From the NCBI GenBank assembly GCA_905236305.1, contig CAJOPB010000226.1, positions 1-35,548 of the forward strand: a DNA stretch of 35,548 bases, in the 5' to 3' direction. This document shows, piece by piece, positions 8,665-16,945 of the stretch. A program made the position numbers and the translations under genes. The stretch's first letter is position 1; each line of letters begins with the position of its first letter. Source of the stretch: an uncultured Oscillospiraceae bacterium. Its GTDB lineage: Bacteria; Bacillota; Clostridia; Oscillospirales; Oscillospiraceae. A model generated the notes under the pieces. The model worked only from the letters and a program-made list of their open reading frames with translations, ran no database searches and was not told the origin of the DNA.

Positions 8665-9735
8665 TCAGACTACCGGCACGATCCAGCCGAATTTGTCCTC
8701 AGACTTGCCCCACTGGATTCCGGTAAGCGCGTCATAGAGGTGTTGGGTGGTAGCGCCAATCCTGCCGCCGTTGATCTCAAACACCTTGTCCCCAATGGCA
8801 AGGCGTCCCACGGGAGACACCACCGCGGCAGTGCCGCAGCCCCAGGCTTCCTCCAGAGTACCGTCCTCGGCGGCCTTTTCCAGCTCCTCCAGGCTGATCC
8901 GGCGCTCCTCCGCAGGTGTTCCCTCGCTGCGCAGCAGCTCCAGAATACTCTTGCGGGTAATGCCCGGCAGAATGGAGCCGTTGAGGACCGGAGTGCAGAC
9001 CTTGCCGGCAATCTTGAACATAATATTCATGCTGCCCACCTCCTCGATATATTTCCGCTCCACGCCGTCAAGCCACAGCACCTGGGCATAGCCCCGCTGC
9101 TCGGCACGGTCGCCGGCCCGGACAGAGGCGCCGTAGTTTCCGCCGCACTTGGCCTCGCCGGTGCCGCCCTTCACAGCGCGGACATCCTCATCCTCGATCA
9201 TAATGTCCACCGGGTTAATGCCGGCCGCATAGTAGCTGCCGGAGGGAGAGAGAATCACAATATAGCGCACATGCTTCGAGCCGTGGACGCCCAGATGCTC
9301 GTCGTCGCCAAACATAAAGGGCCGGATATACAGGCTGGTTCCCTCGCCATGGGGCACCCAATCACTGTCGATCTCCACCAGCTTTTTCAGAGCCTCCAGC
9401 GCGAAATCCGGGTCCAGCTCCGGCAGGCCCATCCGCACCGCAGAGCGGTTGAGGCGCGCAATATTCTCCTGGGGGCGGAACAGTACGATTCTCCCGCTTC
9501 CGGACTGACGATAGGCCTTCAGACCCTCGAAAATCTCAGAACCATAGTGCAGGGTGGTGGAGGCCGGATGGAGGCTCAGGCGGCCAAAGGGCTCAATCTT
9601 CGCATCATGCCAGCCCCGTCCCTGGTGCCATTCCATGGTGAACATGTGATCGGTAAAAACCTTGCCAAAGCCCAGCTTGCTCTCGTCGGCAGGCTTCTCA
9701 GCGGGATGGGGATTGCGGATGATTTCGATTTCCAT
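8665..9735 (-). CDS. ilvE: Branched-chain amino acid aminotransferase
   Basis: A 356-residue class IV PLP aminotransferase of normal length. It interconverts leucine, isoleucine and valine with their 2-oxoacids using glutamate/2-oxoglutarate. The PLP lysine is K196 in GEAKCGGNYGAS, and the fold-type IV segments ARLNRSAVRMGLPE and the glycine-rich KSILELL/GCGTAAVVSP region are present. GAAGGAG lies about 10 bases before the ATG. Eighteen bases separate it from the oxidoreductase gene downstream. Upstream, 139 bases separate it from the acyl-CoA synthetase fusion, with no clear terminator. It is most likely the transamination step of the T-box-regulated operon. Confidence 0.93.
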   Translation of the reverse strand: MEIEIIRNPHPAEKPADESKLGFGKVFTDHMFTMEWHQGRGWHDAKIEPFGRLSLHPASTTLHYGSEIFEGLKAYRQSGSGRIVLFRPQENIARLNRSAVRMGLPELDPDFALEALKKLVEIDSDWVPHGEGTSLYIRPFMFGDDEHLGVHGSKHVRYIVILSPSGSYYAAGINPVDIMIEDEDVRAVKGGTGEAKCGGNYGASVRAGDRAEQRGYAQVLWLDGVERKYIEEVGSMNIMFKIAGKVCTPVLNGSILPGITRKSILELLRSEGTPAEERRISLEELEKAAEDGTLEEAWGCGTAAVVSPVGRLAIGDKVFEINGGRIGATTQHLYDALTGIQWGKSEDKFGWIVPVV

Positions 9736-9874
9736 GGTACATTTATCTCCTTCAACAAAAATTTAATACTCACGGTTACAAAAGCTGCAAATTTCTACTG
9801 ATATTCTTCCGTTGCCTGTTAACAGCTCACAGGCGGGAGAAACCGCGTTTCCTGCCAAAATTGCTTCTCGCTCC
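9736..9874 (-). other. 139-base spacer inside the T-box operon
   Basis: It contains a perfect palindrome CTGTTAACAG (9816-9825) and an imperfect inverted repeat of about 10 bp at roughly 9832-9857. No T-run follows the repeat on the - strand, so readthrough from the acyl-CoA synthetase gene into ilvE is plausible. No gene is seen. Confidence 0.4.
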
Positions 9875-12358
9875 CTATTGCTTCAGGCCGAGCACTGCAA
9901 CGGCTTCCTCCCGCATTTTGTATTTCAGAATTTTTCCCGCGGCGTTCATGGGGAAGGAATCCACAAAGCGGATGTATTTCGGCACCTTGTGCCTGGCCAG
10001 CCGCCCCACAATAAACTCCCGCATCTCCGGTTCGGTGAGCTGTTCTCCTTCCTTGAGAATAATGCAGGCCATGGCCTCCTCACCGTATTTTTCATCCGGC
10101 ACGCCGATAACCTGGACATCCTGAACCTTGGGGTGGGTATAGATGAATTCCTCGATCTCCTTGGGATAGATATTCTCGCCGCCCCGGATAATCATATCCT
10201 TGAGCCGGCCGGTAATACGGTAATTGCCCTTTTCGTCCTTGCAGGCCAGGTCGCCGGAGTGGAGCCAGCCCTGGGCGTCTATGGTCTCCCGGGTGGCTTC
10301 CGGCATCTTGTAATAGCCCTTCATCTGGTTATAGCCTCTGGCGCAGAATTCGCCGTTGACTCCCGGGGGGACCTCCAGGCCCGTCTCCGGGTCCACAACC
10401 TTGCACTGTACATGGGGAAAGTCATAGCCAACCGTCTCCGTGCGCACATCCAGGGGATCTGTCCAGGCACTCATGGTGTTGCCCGGCGCGGTCTCTGTCT
10501 GGCCGTAAACGCTGACAATGCCGGTCATGTGCATCTCGTCCGGCTGCGCTGCCCGCTTCATCAGCTCCGGCGGGCAGCCGGAGCCTGCCATAATTCCGGT
10601 GCGCATATGGCTGAAATCCGTCCTGCGGTAGTCAGGGTGGTTGAACATGGCGATGAACATGGTGGGCACGCCGTTGAAGCAGGTGATTTTTTCCTGATTG
10701 ATGCAGGCGAGTGAGCTCTTGGCTGAGAAATAGGGCATGGGACACATGGTGGCCCCGTGGGTCATGGAGCTGGTCATACTCAGCACCATGCCGAAGCAGT
10801 GGAACATGGGCACCTGTATCATCATGCGATCAGCGGTACTCAGGCCCATGCGGTCGCCGATGCACTTGCCGTTGTTCACCACGTTGTAATGGGTCAGCAT
10901 CACGCCCTTGGGAAAGCCCGTGGTGCCGGAGGTATATTGCATATTGCATACGTCATCAGGCTTCACCATGGCTGCCAGGCGTGCGGTTTCCTCCGGCGGC
11001 ACGATGTCCGCGCGCAAAAGCGCCTCGTCAAAGGTCAGGCAGCCGCTCTGGCGGAAGCCTACCGTAATCACATTGCGCAGAAACGGAAGACGCTTGCAGT
11101 GGAGCGGCGCCCCTGCCCTGCTGCCGGCGATCTCCGGGCAGAGCTCGTTGATGATGGCGGCATAGTCGCTGTCCAGAGCTCCGTCAATCATCACCAGGGT
11201 GTGGGTATCTGACTGGCGCAGCAGATATTCCGCCTCGTGAATCTTATAGGCAGTGTTCATGGTGACCAAAACGGCGCCGATCCGGCAGCAGGCCCAGAAG
11301 GTGATATACCACGCCGGCACGTTGGTACACCACACCGTAACCTTATAGCCCGGCTTCACGCCCAGACTCACCAGCGCGCGGGCAAAGCGGTCCACATCCT
11401 CCCGGAATTCAGCATAGGTCCGGGTATAATCCAGGGTGGTATATTTGAAGCAGTACTGGTCAGGAAATTCCTCTGCCATACGGTCCAGTACCTGGGAGAA
11501 GGTCAGGTCAATCAGCTCATCCTTCTTCCAGATATACTGCCCTGTGCCGTCGTGATTATAATAGAGGCCCTTCTCCCGGCTGTTGGTCCGGGCAAACCGG
11601 TGCATATAGTTGACAAAATGCGGGAAAATGACCTCCCGGTCGGTCAGCTCCTCCAGCCATTTCGGCTTCCACTCCAGCGAGATGAAGCCCGCATAGTCCA
11701 CACTCTCCAAGGCGCCCATAACCGCGTCCACCGGGAAATTTCCCTCCCCGATGAGCTCAAAGGTCTCTGCGTCCGTACTGTCCCGCATATGGACATGCTT
11801 GACATAGGCACCCAGATTGGTGATGGTGACTGCGGGACTTTCGCCGCAGTCGCGATAGGGGTGGTGGACATCCCAGAGTACGCCGATCTGGTCACAGGCA
11901 AAGTGGTCCAGCAGCTCCCGCAGCCTTGCGGTGCTGGAGAACAGTCCGCAGGTCTTGATCAGCAGCGTCACATCCAGAGCCTCCGCCAGGGGAATCAGCT
12001 TCTCCAGGGCGGCGGTAATGCGCGGCAGGTCGTCCTGAGAGGCCCACGCAGAGCAGTAAGGCGTCCGGAGGTCCGCAGCCAAACGCATGAGCTCCTGCAG
12101 GGAGGCCATAGCCTCGTCGTCCAGCGATGAGAGATCATAGGGGCTGTCAAAGCAGGGGATGGAGAGGCCCTTCTCCCGCATCTCCCGGTAAGTAGAGGCC
12201 ACGGCATAGGCATGAAAGGGACCGCCCCGATCACAAAGCTCCGGCTTATGGAAGACATTATAGACCTCTATGCCGTCAAAGTCCATCTCCCGGGCACTGT
12301 CGATGATCTCCTCCCAGCTCAGGTCCTGCCAGCCGCGGGTGGAAAAGGAAAGCTTCAT
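9875..12358 (-). CDS. Fusion: sugar-phosphate isomerase/epimerase-like TIM barrel plus AMP-forming acyl-CoA synthetase
   Basis: An 827-residue two-part protein. Residues 1-255 form an AP-endonuclease-2/xylose-isomerase-like TIM barrel: D163 and H165/H166 in LWDVHHPY, H188/H190 in KHVHMRD, GEGNFPVD at 204-211 and E229 in SLEWKP. The usual first metal-ligand Glu (LLIET type) appears as K135 in LLIKTCG, so the metal site may be lost. Residues about 280-827 form an ANL-family acyl-CoA synthetase: YTSGTTGFPKG (475-485), YGQTET (618-623), SGDLACKDEKGNYRITGR ending in the hinge region (701-718), and catalytic K809 in AAGKIL. This half activates a carboxylic acid with ATP and CoA. GGAGGGAGA precedes the ATG, which overlaps the stop of the IPMS-like gene (ATGA). 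There is no frameshift: the reading frame is continuous across the junction. The acid substrate is unknown; a branched short-chain acid fits the operon (inference). Confidence 0.88.
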   Translation of the reverse strand: MKLSFSTRGWQDLSWEEIIDSAREMDFDGIEVYNVFHKPELCDRGGPFHAYAVASTYREMREKGLSIPCFDSPYDLSSLDDEAMASLQELMRLAADLRTPYCSAWASQDDLPRITAALEKLIPLAEALDVTLLIKTCGLFSSTARLRELLDHFACDQIGVLWDVHHPYRDCGESPAVTITNLGAYVKHVHMRDSTDAETFELIGEGNFPVDAVMGALESVDYAGFISLEWKPKWLEELTDREVIFPHFVNYMHRFARTNSREKGLYYNHDGTGQYIWKKDELIDLTFSQVLDRMAEEFPDQYCFKYTTLDYTRTYAEFREDVDRFARALVSLGVKPGYKVTVWCTNVPAWYITFWACCRIGAVLVTMNTAYKIHEAEYLLRQSDTHTLVMIDGALDSDYAAIINELCPEIAGSRAGAPLHCKRLPFLRNVITVGFRQSGCLTFDEALLRADIVPPEETARLAAMVKPDDVCNMQYTSGTTGFPKGVMLTHYNVVNNGKCIGDRMGLSTADRMMIQVPMFHCFGMVLSMTSSMTHGATMCPMPYFSAKSSLACINQEKITCFNGVPTMFIAMFNHPDYRRTDFSHMRTGIMAGSGCPPELMKRAAQPDEMHMTGIVSVYGQTETAPGNTMSAWTDPLDVRTETVGYDFPHVQCKVVDPETGLEVPPGVNGEFCARGYNQMKGYYKMPEATRETIDAQGWLHSGDLACKDEKGNYRITGRLKDMIIRGGENIYPKEIEEFIYTHPKVQDVQVIGVPDEKYGEEAMACIILKEGEQLTEPEMREFIVGRLARHKVPKYIRFVDSFPMNAAGKILKYKMREEAVAVLGLKQ

Positions 12359-13776
12359 GTCTCTCCCTCCTCATAGACTATCTTGTTGACCGCGCTGACA
12401 TAGGCGCGGATGGAGGAGCCGATAATATCGGTGCTGATGCCCCGGCCGGAGTAGAGCTTTCCCCCCGACGCACGCAGGCGCACCACCGTCTCACCCATGG
12501 CCTCGCGGCCCTCGGTTACCGCCTGAATCTGAAAATCGTCCAGCTCATAATGGTGGCCGACGATCTGCTCAATCGCCAGAAAGCTTGCGTCGATGGGTCC
12601 GTCTCCCACCGCAAGTCCGTCCAGCATTACCCCACCCTTCTCCATGCGCACATGGCTGGTGGCAGTGATCACGTTGCCGGAATTGATCACATAGCTCTCC
12701 ACCCGATATGTGGGGGGCACCTGCAGCGCGGCGGAGGCCACAATGGCGTCCAATTCCCGGATGCCCACCTGCTCCTTCTTGGATGCAATACGGCCAAAGG
12801 CCTCATACACCTTGACCGCGTCCTCCTCGCTGAGGTCATATCCGATAGAGGCCACAGCCTTGGTCACGGCACTGAGATCGTCATGAATTGTCAGCACCGT
12901 ACCCTCCGCATTGTCCTGCACACCGCTGTCAAACGGTGAGGTCTTGCCGCGCCTTGTCTCACACATGCGGCGGATCTGGGTTACGATACGCTGCAGCTGC
13001 GTGCTTCGCACGGCACATGTGACGCCGCAGTCCTCGCCCCGTACCTTCAGGATGTGCACCAGCTTTTCCAGAGAGACCGTAAAGCTGCCGCAGGCCGCGG
13101 CCTTCACCTCGTCCGCACCGGCCCGCAGCGCCGCCACGGCGCAGGCATCTGCCAGCGAGAGCTCATTGGAGATCAGCACCCCCAGCCGCACCGCCGCGGG
13201 AATATCCTCCCGCGCCCGGGCAACGGAATCATAAAATTCCTCGGGCATCAGCGTTCCGGCGGTATCGCAGATGGTGATGATTCCGGCGCCGGACTCCACG
13301 GCAGCTGCGATGATTTCCCGCAGAAAATCCTTCTCACTGCGACCGGCATCCTCCGCCACAAACTCCACCTCCGGGCAGACGGCCTTTGCCGCCGCCACCA
13401 GAGTCCTCACCCGCTCCAGGAGCTCTGCGCTTTTCATATGGCAGAGATACTCCATCTGCACGGTGCTGACCGGGGCCGCTACCTGCAGCCGGGGATGCAC
13501 CGCCTCCTTCAACGCGTTCCAGGTCAGGTCCACGGTGTCCGCCTCAGTCAGGGACACGGGCACGGCAATGGTGCTGCCTTTGACCGCGGAGGCCAGCGAT
13601 TTGATCAGAAGACTGTCGGTCCGGCGGCTGAGAATGGGCGCCGTTTCAATCACCGGCACCTCCAGCTTATCCAACAGCTTTGCCAGCTCGATTTTTTCCC
13701 GAAAAGAGAGGGCAAAGCCCCCCTCCCCCACGCTCTGCTTCATGGTAATGTCGCTGATGGTTATACTGCGCATCAT
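12355..13776 (-). CDS. 2-Isopropylmalate synthase-like protein with degenerate catalytic motifs and an intact LeuA regulatory domain
   Basis: A 473-residue DRE-TIM-type protein. Retained: LSFREKIELAKLLDKLEV (24-41), FVAEDAGRSEKDFL (139-152), CDTAG (170-174), and a complete LeuA allosteric/dimerisation domain (about 355-468, with GDGPIDA). Lost: the N-terminal LRDGEQ signature is replaced by ITMKQS (10-15), so the catalytic Arg-Asp pair is missing. The metal-binding HxHN motif reads LISN (201-204). The GIGERAGN loop reads AACGSFTV. Known IPMS, homocitrate and citramalate synthases need these residues, so classical activity is unlikely. It is the first gene behind the T-box leader, with GGAG 6-9 bases before the ATG (a second ATG follows directly). 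Possible roles: a leucine-sensing regulatory subunit, or an enzyme with changed chemistry. The family is certain; the function is not. Confidence 0.8.
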   Translation of the reverse strand: MMRSITISDITMKQSVGEGGFALSFREKIELAKLLDKLEVPVIETAPILSRRTDSLLIKSLASAVKGSTIAVPVSLTEADTVDLTWNALKEAVHPRLQVAAPVSTVQMEYLCHMKSAELLERVRTLVAAAKAVCPEVEFVAEDAGRSEKDFLREIIAAAVESGAGIITICDTAGTLMPEEFYDSVARAREDIPAAVRLGVLISNELSLADACAVAALRAGADEVKAAACGSFTVSLEKLVHILKVRGEDCGVTCAVRSTQLQRIVTQIRRMCETRRGKTSPFDSGVQDNAEGTVLTIHDDLSAVTKAVASIGYDLSEEDAVKVYEAFGRIASKKEQVGIRELDAIVASAALQVPPTYRVESYVINSGNVITATSHVRMEKGGVMLDGLAVGDGPIDASFLAIEQIVGHHYELDDFQIQAVTEGREAMGETVVRLRASGGKLYSGRGISTDIIGSSIRAYVSAVNKIVYEEGET

Positions 13777-13833
13777 GGTTTCTCCTTTCTCCGGCCCGGA
13801 GTTCTGATAGCTGCGGATAAAACAGCGGAATAC

Positions 13834-14158
13834 AAAAATCCCCGAAGCCGTATTGAAACAGCTTCAGGGACGAAAAAACAGTCACGTATTTTCCGCGGTA
13901 CCACCCTGCTTCCCTCCCCGGCAGGAGAGGACAACTCTCGGACTCCAACAAGCCCATGGCCGGATAACGGGGCCAACCGAACCGCACTACTGATCCTGCG
14001 CACTGTACATGGTTCATGCTACAAACTGCTGCCGGACGTTGGCACAGCCTGCTCGGGAGTCAGCTGCCAACTGTGTGCGCAGAAGGTCCGGCTCACACCC
14101 TCCGCCGGCTCTCTGAACCTCTCGCCCACGGCATCTCTCCGTCGCCGCATTTAATTAT
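13834..14158 (-). promoter_or_regulatory. T-box riboswitch leader, probably leucine-specific
   Basis: Read on the - strand, the leader carries the T-box AGGGTGGTACCGCGG (about 13893-13908) followed by AAAATACG, then a terminator hairpin (CCCTGAAGC 13869-13861 with GCTTCGGG 13848-13841) ending in a T-run (13838-13834). Upstream, stem I shows the conserved AGAGAGCC and GGTG distal-loop elements near 14110-14090. The 3' side of stem I contains GACUCCC, giving a possible CUC (Leu) specifier at 14059-14057. T-boxes let uncharged tRNA stabilise the antiterminator, switching on the operon when the amino acid is scarce. T-box identity is very safe; the specifier was assigned by eye and is tentative. 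Confidence 0.9.
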
Positions 14159-14165
14159 TGCGATT

Positions 14166-14195
14166 ATTAAACCATAGACCTTTTGGATTTGTCAA
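14166..14195 (-). promoter_or_regulatory. Sigma-A promoter of the T-box operon
   Basis: On the - strand: -35 TTGACA (14195-14190), an 18-base spacer, and -10 TTTAAT (14171-14166). Transcription would start near 14159, at the 5' end of the T-box leader. Confidence 0.7.
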
Positions 14196-14350
14196 TGTCA
14201 GTTCTTGCCAGTTTTTCAGGGAATTCCGGGCGATCGTGTTGTCGCTATTCACCGAAATTCGGCCTGTGCCGCGCCCGAGGTGCCTATGCCGGCCACAGCA
14301 TTCCGGACGCCGCAGCGCCCGAAGCAAATGCGGAGAGAGCGGCAGAAGGC
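14196..14350. other. Intergenic DNA between the cysK terminator and the T-box operon promoter
   Basis: No gene, repeat or further regulatory site is recognised here. The cysK terminator and the T-box promoter bracket it, so cysK and the T-box operon are separate transcription units even though both run on the - strand. Confidence 0.5.
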
Positions 14351-14377
14351 AAAAAATGGGCTCCCCGCAGGGAGCCC
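14351..14377 (-). terminator. Intrinsic terminator of cysK
   Basis: On the - strand: GGGCTCCC (14377-14370), a four-base loop, GGGAGCCC (14365-14358), then A followed by TTTTTT (14356-14351). It lies 30 bases after the cysK stop. Confidence 0.88.
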
Positions 14378-14406
14378 GGGAAAAGAGAAGGGAGGTTTCC
14401 TCGCTA

Positions 14407-15342
14407 TCAGCCGGTATAAAGGGCTGTGGAAAGATAACGGTCACCGGTGTCCGGCAGAAGCGCAACGATGGTCTTTCCCTTATTTTCAGGCCGTTTCGCC
14501 AGCTGAATCGCTGCCCAGAGCGCTGCACCTGAGGAGATGCCCACCAGCACGCCCTCTGCCCTGCCGATGGCCCGGCCGGTGGCAAAAGCATCCTCGTTGC
14601 TGACAGGGATAATTTCATCATAGATCTTTGTATTCAGTACCTCCGGCACAAAGCCTGCGCCGATGCCCTGAATCTTGTGGCTGCCGGCCACCCCCGTAGA
14701 GAGCACCGGGGAATCCTTCGGCTCAACAGCTACCACCTGAACGGCGGGCTTCTGCTGCTTGAGATATTCGCCCACACCCGTAATGGTCCCGCCGGTACCC
14801 ACACCGGCGACAAAGATATCCACTGCTCCGTCGGTGTCCTCCCAGATCTCCGGCCCCGTGGTGCTGCGGTGAATGGCCGGATTGGCAGGGTTGACGAACT
14901 GCCCGGGGATAAAACTGTCGGGGATCTCCTTTGCCAGCTCCTCGGCCTTGGCAATGGCGCCCTTCATCCCCTTGGCGCCCTCTGTCAGCACAAGCTCCGC
15001 GCCATAGGCCTTCATAATCTGACGGCGCTCCACGCTCATGGTCTCCGGCATGGTGATAATCAGACGATAGCCCTTGGCGGCGGCCACGCTGGCCAAACCA
15101 ATGCCGGTGTTGCCGCTGGTGGGCTCGATCAGAACACTGCCGGGCTTGAGAATGCCCCGTGCCTCTGCGTCCTCGATCATAGCTTTGGCAATGCGGTCTT
15201 TTACGCTGCCGGCGGGATTGAAGTATTCCAGCTTTGCCAGGAGCTTTACGCCGCTGAGGCCCTCCTCCTTCTCAATATGCACCAGCTCCAGCAGCGGGGT
15301 CTTGCCGATCAGTTGATCCGCGGAAGTATAAATCCTGCTCAT
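14407..15342 (-). CDS. cysK: Cysteine synthase A (O-acetylserine sulfhydrylase)
   Basis: A 311-residue PLP enzyme of standard length. It makes cysteine from O-acetylserine and sulfide in the cytoplasm. The PLP lysine is K48 in NPAGSVKDR; the substrate loop is TSGNTG (75-80); the PLP phosphate loop is [10 protein letters not shown]; the C-terminal SSGAA segment is present. The start is supported by AGGAGG 8 bases upstream. It is transcribed alone from a near-consensus promoter (15414-15437) and ends in its own terminator. Nothing suggests an unusual substrate, although CysK and cystathionine beta-synthase-like relatives cannot be separated with full certainty by eye. Confidence 0.94.
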   Translation of the reverse strand: MSRIYTSADQLIGKTPLLELVHIEKEEGLSGVKLLAKLEYFNPAGSVKDRIAKAMIEDAEARGILKPGSVLIEPTSGNTGIGLASVAAAKGYRLIITMPETMSVERRQIMKAYGAELVLTEGAKGMKGAIAKAEELAKEIPDSFIPGQFVNPANPAIHRSTTGPEIWEDTDGAVDIFVAGVGTGGTITGVGEYLKQQKPAVQVVAVEPKDSPVLSTGVAGSHKIQGIGAGFVPEVLNTKIYDEIIPVSNEDAFATGRAIGRAEGVLVGISSGAALWAAIQLAKRPENKGKTIVALLPDTGDRYLSTALYTG

Positions 15343-15408
15343 GATTTGTCTCCTCCTGATTTATTTCAGAGTATGATTTAATCCAACTTATCCTGTGGGT
15401 TATTAGGG

Positions 15409-15437
15409 AATATAGCACACCCAACGGGATTTGTCAA
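15409..15437 (-). promoter_or_regulatory. Near-consensus sigma-A promoter of cysK
   Basis: On the - strand: -35 TTGACA (15437-15432), a spacer of exactly 17 bases, and -10 TATATT (15414-15409). The 60-base leader that follows contains TAATAACCCACAGG and AAGTTGGATTAA, an AT-rich area where a cysteine regulator of the CymR type could bind; this is not proven. Confidence 0.85.
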
Positions 15438-15454
15438 GAAGAAGCTTCATTTTT

Positions 15455-16543
15455 TTATGACCCGTCTATCAGCCTTGCCAGCGCCGCACCCGCGGTATCG
15501 CCAAAGAGCTCCGCCGCCAATACAGCCTCTGCAAGGGTGTTGCCGGTGGAGCCGACCTCAATCAGCAGCGAGCCGGCGGACAGCTGCTGGTTATATCGCT
15601 CGCTGACCAGCTCGATGGGGCGCATCAGGGTTGGGTATATCTGCTCCGCGGCATTTTGCAGATAGATTGCCAGCTTCAGATTTTCCTTCCAGTTGGGGTG
15701 GTACAGACCATTTTCCCCGGTTCCCACCAGCAGCATCACCTGGGCGCTGGTCCTGCCGTTGAAGGCCGCCTGGGTTTTATACACAGTATCTCCGCTGCCG
15801 ATGGCATCCCGATGGAGGTCAATGACGACACGAAGGGAGGGATAGTCCGAGAGATAGCGCTCCACAGCATTGCCGCTGCGGGTGTAAGAGCCTGTGTAGC
15901 TCGGATAATCGTAGAGCTCCCTGTCATGGAGAACATAGAGTCCCTGGGCCTCCAGGTGCTCCGCCAGCGCGTCCCCCACACGGATGACACTATAGCTTTT
16001 ATCCTCCGTCCGATAAGGGTCTGAGGGGGTGTAGGGATCATAGGGATCCTGGGTATATGCCTCGCTGGAATGGGTATGGATGATGAGCACCTGTGGTTTA
16101 CCGGGAGAGAGCCGCAGAGAAAGGCCCTCGGCTGACAGAACGTCCAGATCCACTGTCTGCGCGCTCCGGTTATGAATCATATCGGCTTCTCGGGCCAGAG
16201 GGGCAATTTCCGGGGTGGGCACTACAGCCGGAGCTTCGGTGGGTCCCGGCTGTCCTTCCGCGCTGCGGCTGTCCTCCACCTGGGGACGCTGAGCCGCTGC
16301 CGGTGGAGCCGGGCGCGGAGCATCAGACTCCGGGACGGATGCGTCGGACGCTGCGGAAGGCTGCGTTTCATCCGGGGACGAAGGCGCGGTGACGCCGCCC
16401 ATTTCCAGATTCAGCGCCGCCGTCACCAGCCGCTCATCCACCCCCAGCTCCTGCACCCAGCCCGCCAGAACCTCTCCGGCGCCGGCTACAACCGCGGCGC
16501 GCATCAGCAGCACCAACACAATGACACAGATCACCGCCTTTTT
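15455..16543 (-). CDS. spoIIP: Stage II sporulation protein P (peptidoglycan amidase for engulfment)
   Basis: A 362-residue membrane-anchored protein. An N-terminal hydrophobic segment (KKAVICVIVLVLLM) is followed by a Pro/Ala/Glu-rich linker to about residue 140. Then comes the SpoIIP amidase domain: IIHTHSSEAYT with the zinc His, VVIDLHRDA and the Glu in LLIEVGSTGNT. In endospore formers SpoIIP, with SpoIID and SpoIIM, thins septal peptidoglycan to drive engulfment. The start at 16543 is chosen because AAGGAG lies 10 bases before it; an upstream in-frame ATG at 16585 has no ribosome binding site. It shows that the host lineage sporulates. It is not obviously in an operon. Confidence 0.93.
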   Translation of the reverse strand, partial: KKAVICVIVLVLLMRAAVVAGAGEVLAGWVQELGVDERLVTAALNLEMGGVTAPSSPDETQPSAASDASVPESDAPRPAPPAAAQRPQVEDSRSAEGQPGPTEAPAVVPTPEIAPLAREADMIHNRSAQTVDLDVLSAEGLSLRLSPGKPQVLIIHTHSSEAYTQDPYDPYTPSDPYRTEDKSYSVIRVGDALAEHLEAQGLYVLHDRELYDYPSYTGSYTRSGNAVERYLSDYPSLRVVIDLHRDAIGSGDTVYKTQAAFNGRTSAQVMLLVGTGENGLYHPNWKENLKLAIYLQNAAEQIYPTLMRPIELVSERYNQQLSAGSLLIEVGSTGNTLAEAVLAAELFGDTAGAALARLIDGS

Positions 16544-16945
16544 CATGGACCCACCGCTCCTTGCAATTCTCATATATTGTTCCATGTCATTTTATTCCGG
16601 AACCGAAATAAATATGTGTCGAAACAGCGGCTCGGCAGGAATAGAGTTTTCTCCGGCTGGCAATACTGATACTGAACGCAATGAAAAAGCCTAAGACGCT
16701 TTTTTATGGCACCGAGGACGCTCGAACTCGCAGAATCGCAGAAAACCGGTTTTCAAAACACACGTCTTTCACATGTCTGAAATAATACTGTTTTCTGCTT
16801 AAACGCTTTAATCAGAAACGCGTCTCATACAAACTTTTACGCGCCTTCGGCGCGATAAAAAGCTTGAAAGGATGAAAGCTGTTTCGTATAAAATGCTGTC
16901 TGCGAAGCAGGAAAAGAACAATCAAACCAACAGGAGGTTATGCAT
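16544..16945. other. 402-base intergenic region between divergent spoIIP and the CBS gene, rich in palindromes
   Basis: No gene is seen. It contains a perfect palindrome GAAAACCGGTTTTC (16741-16754), a distal repeat pair CAGAAAAC/GTTTTCTG (16739-16746/16790-16797), a weak AAAAAGC/GCTTTTT hairpin (16684-16704), and a CGCGCC/GGCGCG hairpin (16840-16845/16849-16854) flanked by TTTTA and TAAAA. The last resembles hairpin 1 of the repeats at 3594 and 4998. The promoters of both flanking genes must lie here. Confidence 0.5.

Noticed and set aside
5062-9801. Three long + strand frames (5062-6225, 7165-8394, 8416-9801)
   Set aside because: They lie opposite nifJ and ilvE, which are complete and motif-rich on the - strand; the + frames have compositions typical of antisense GC-rich DNA.
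16681-16760. A tRNA-like 3' end on the - strand (GAGTTCGAGC followed by CCTCGGTGCCA)
   Set aside because: The T-stem does not pair, no matching acceptor, D or anticodon arms are found upstream, and the spacing is wrong for a tRNA.
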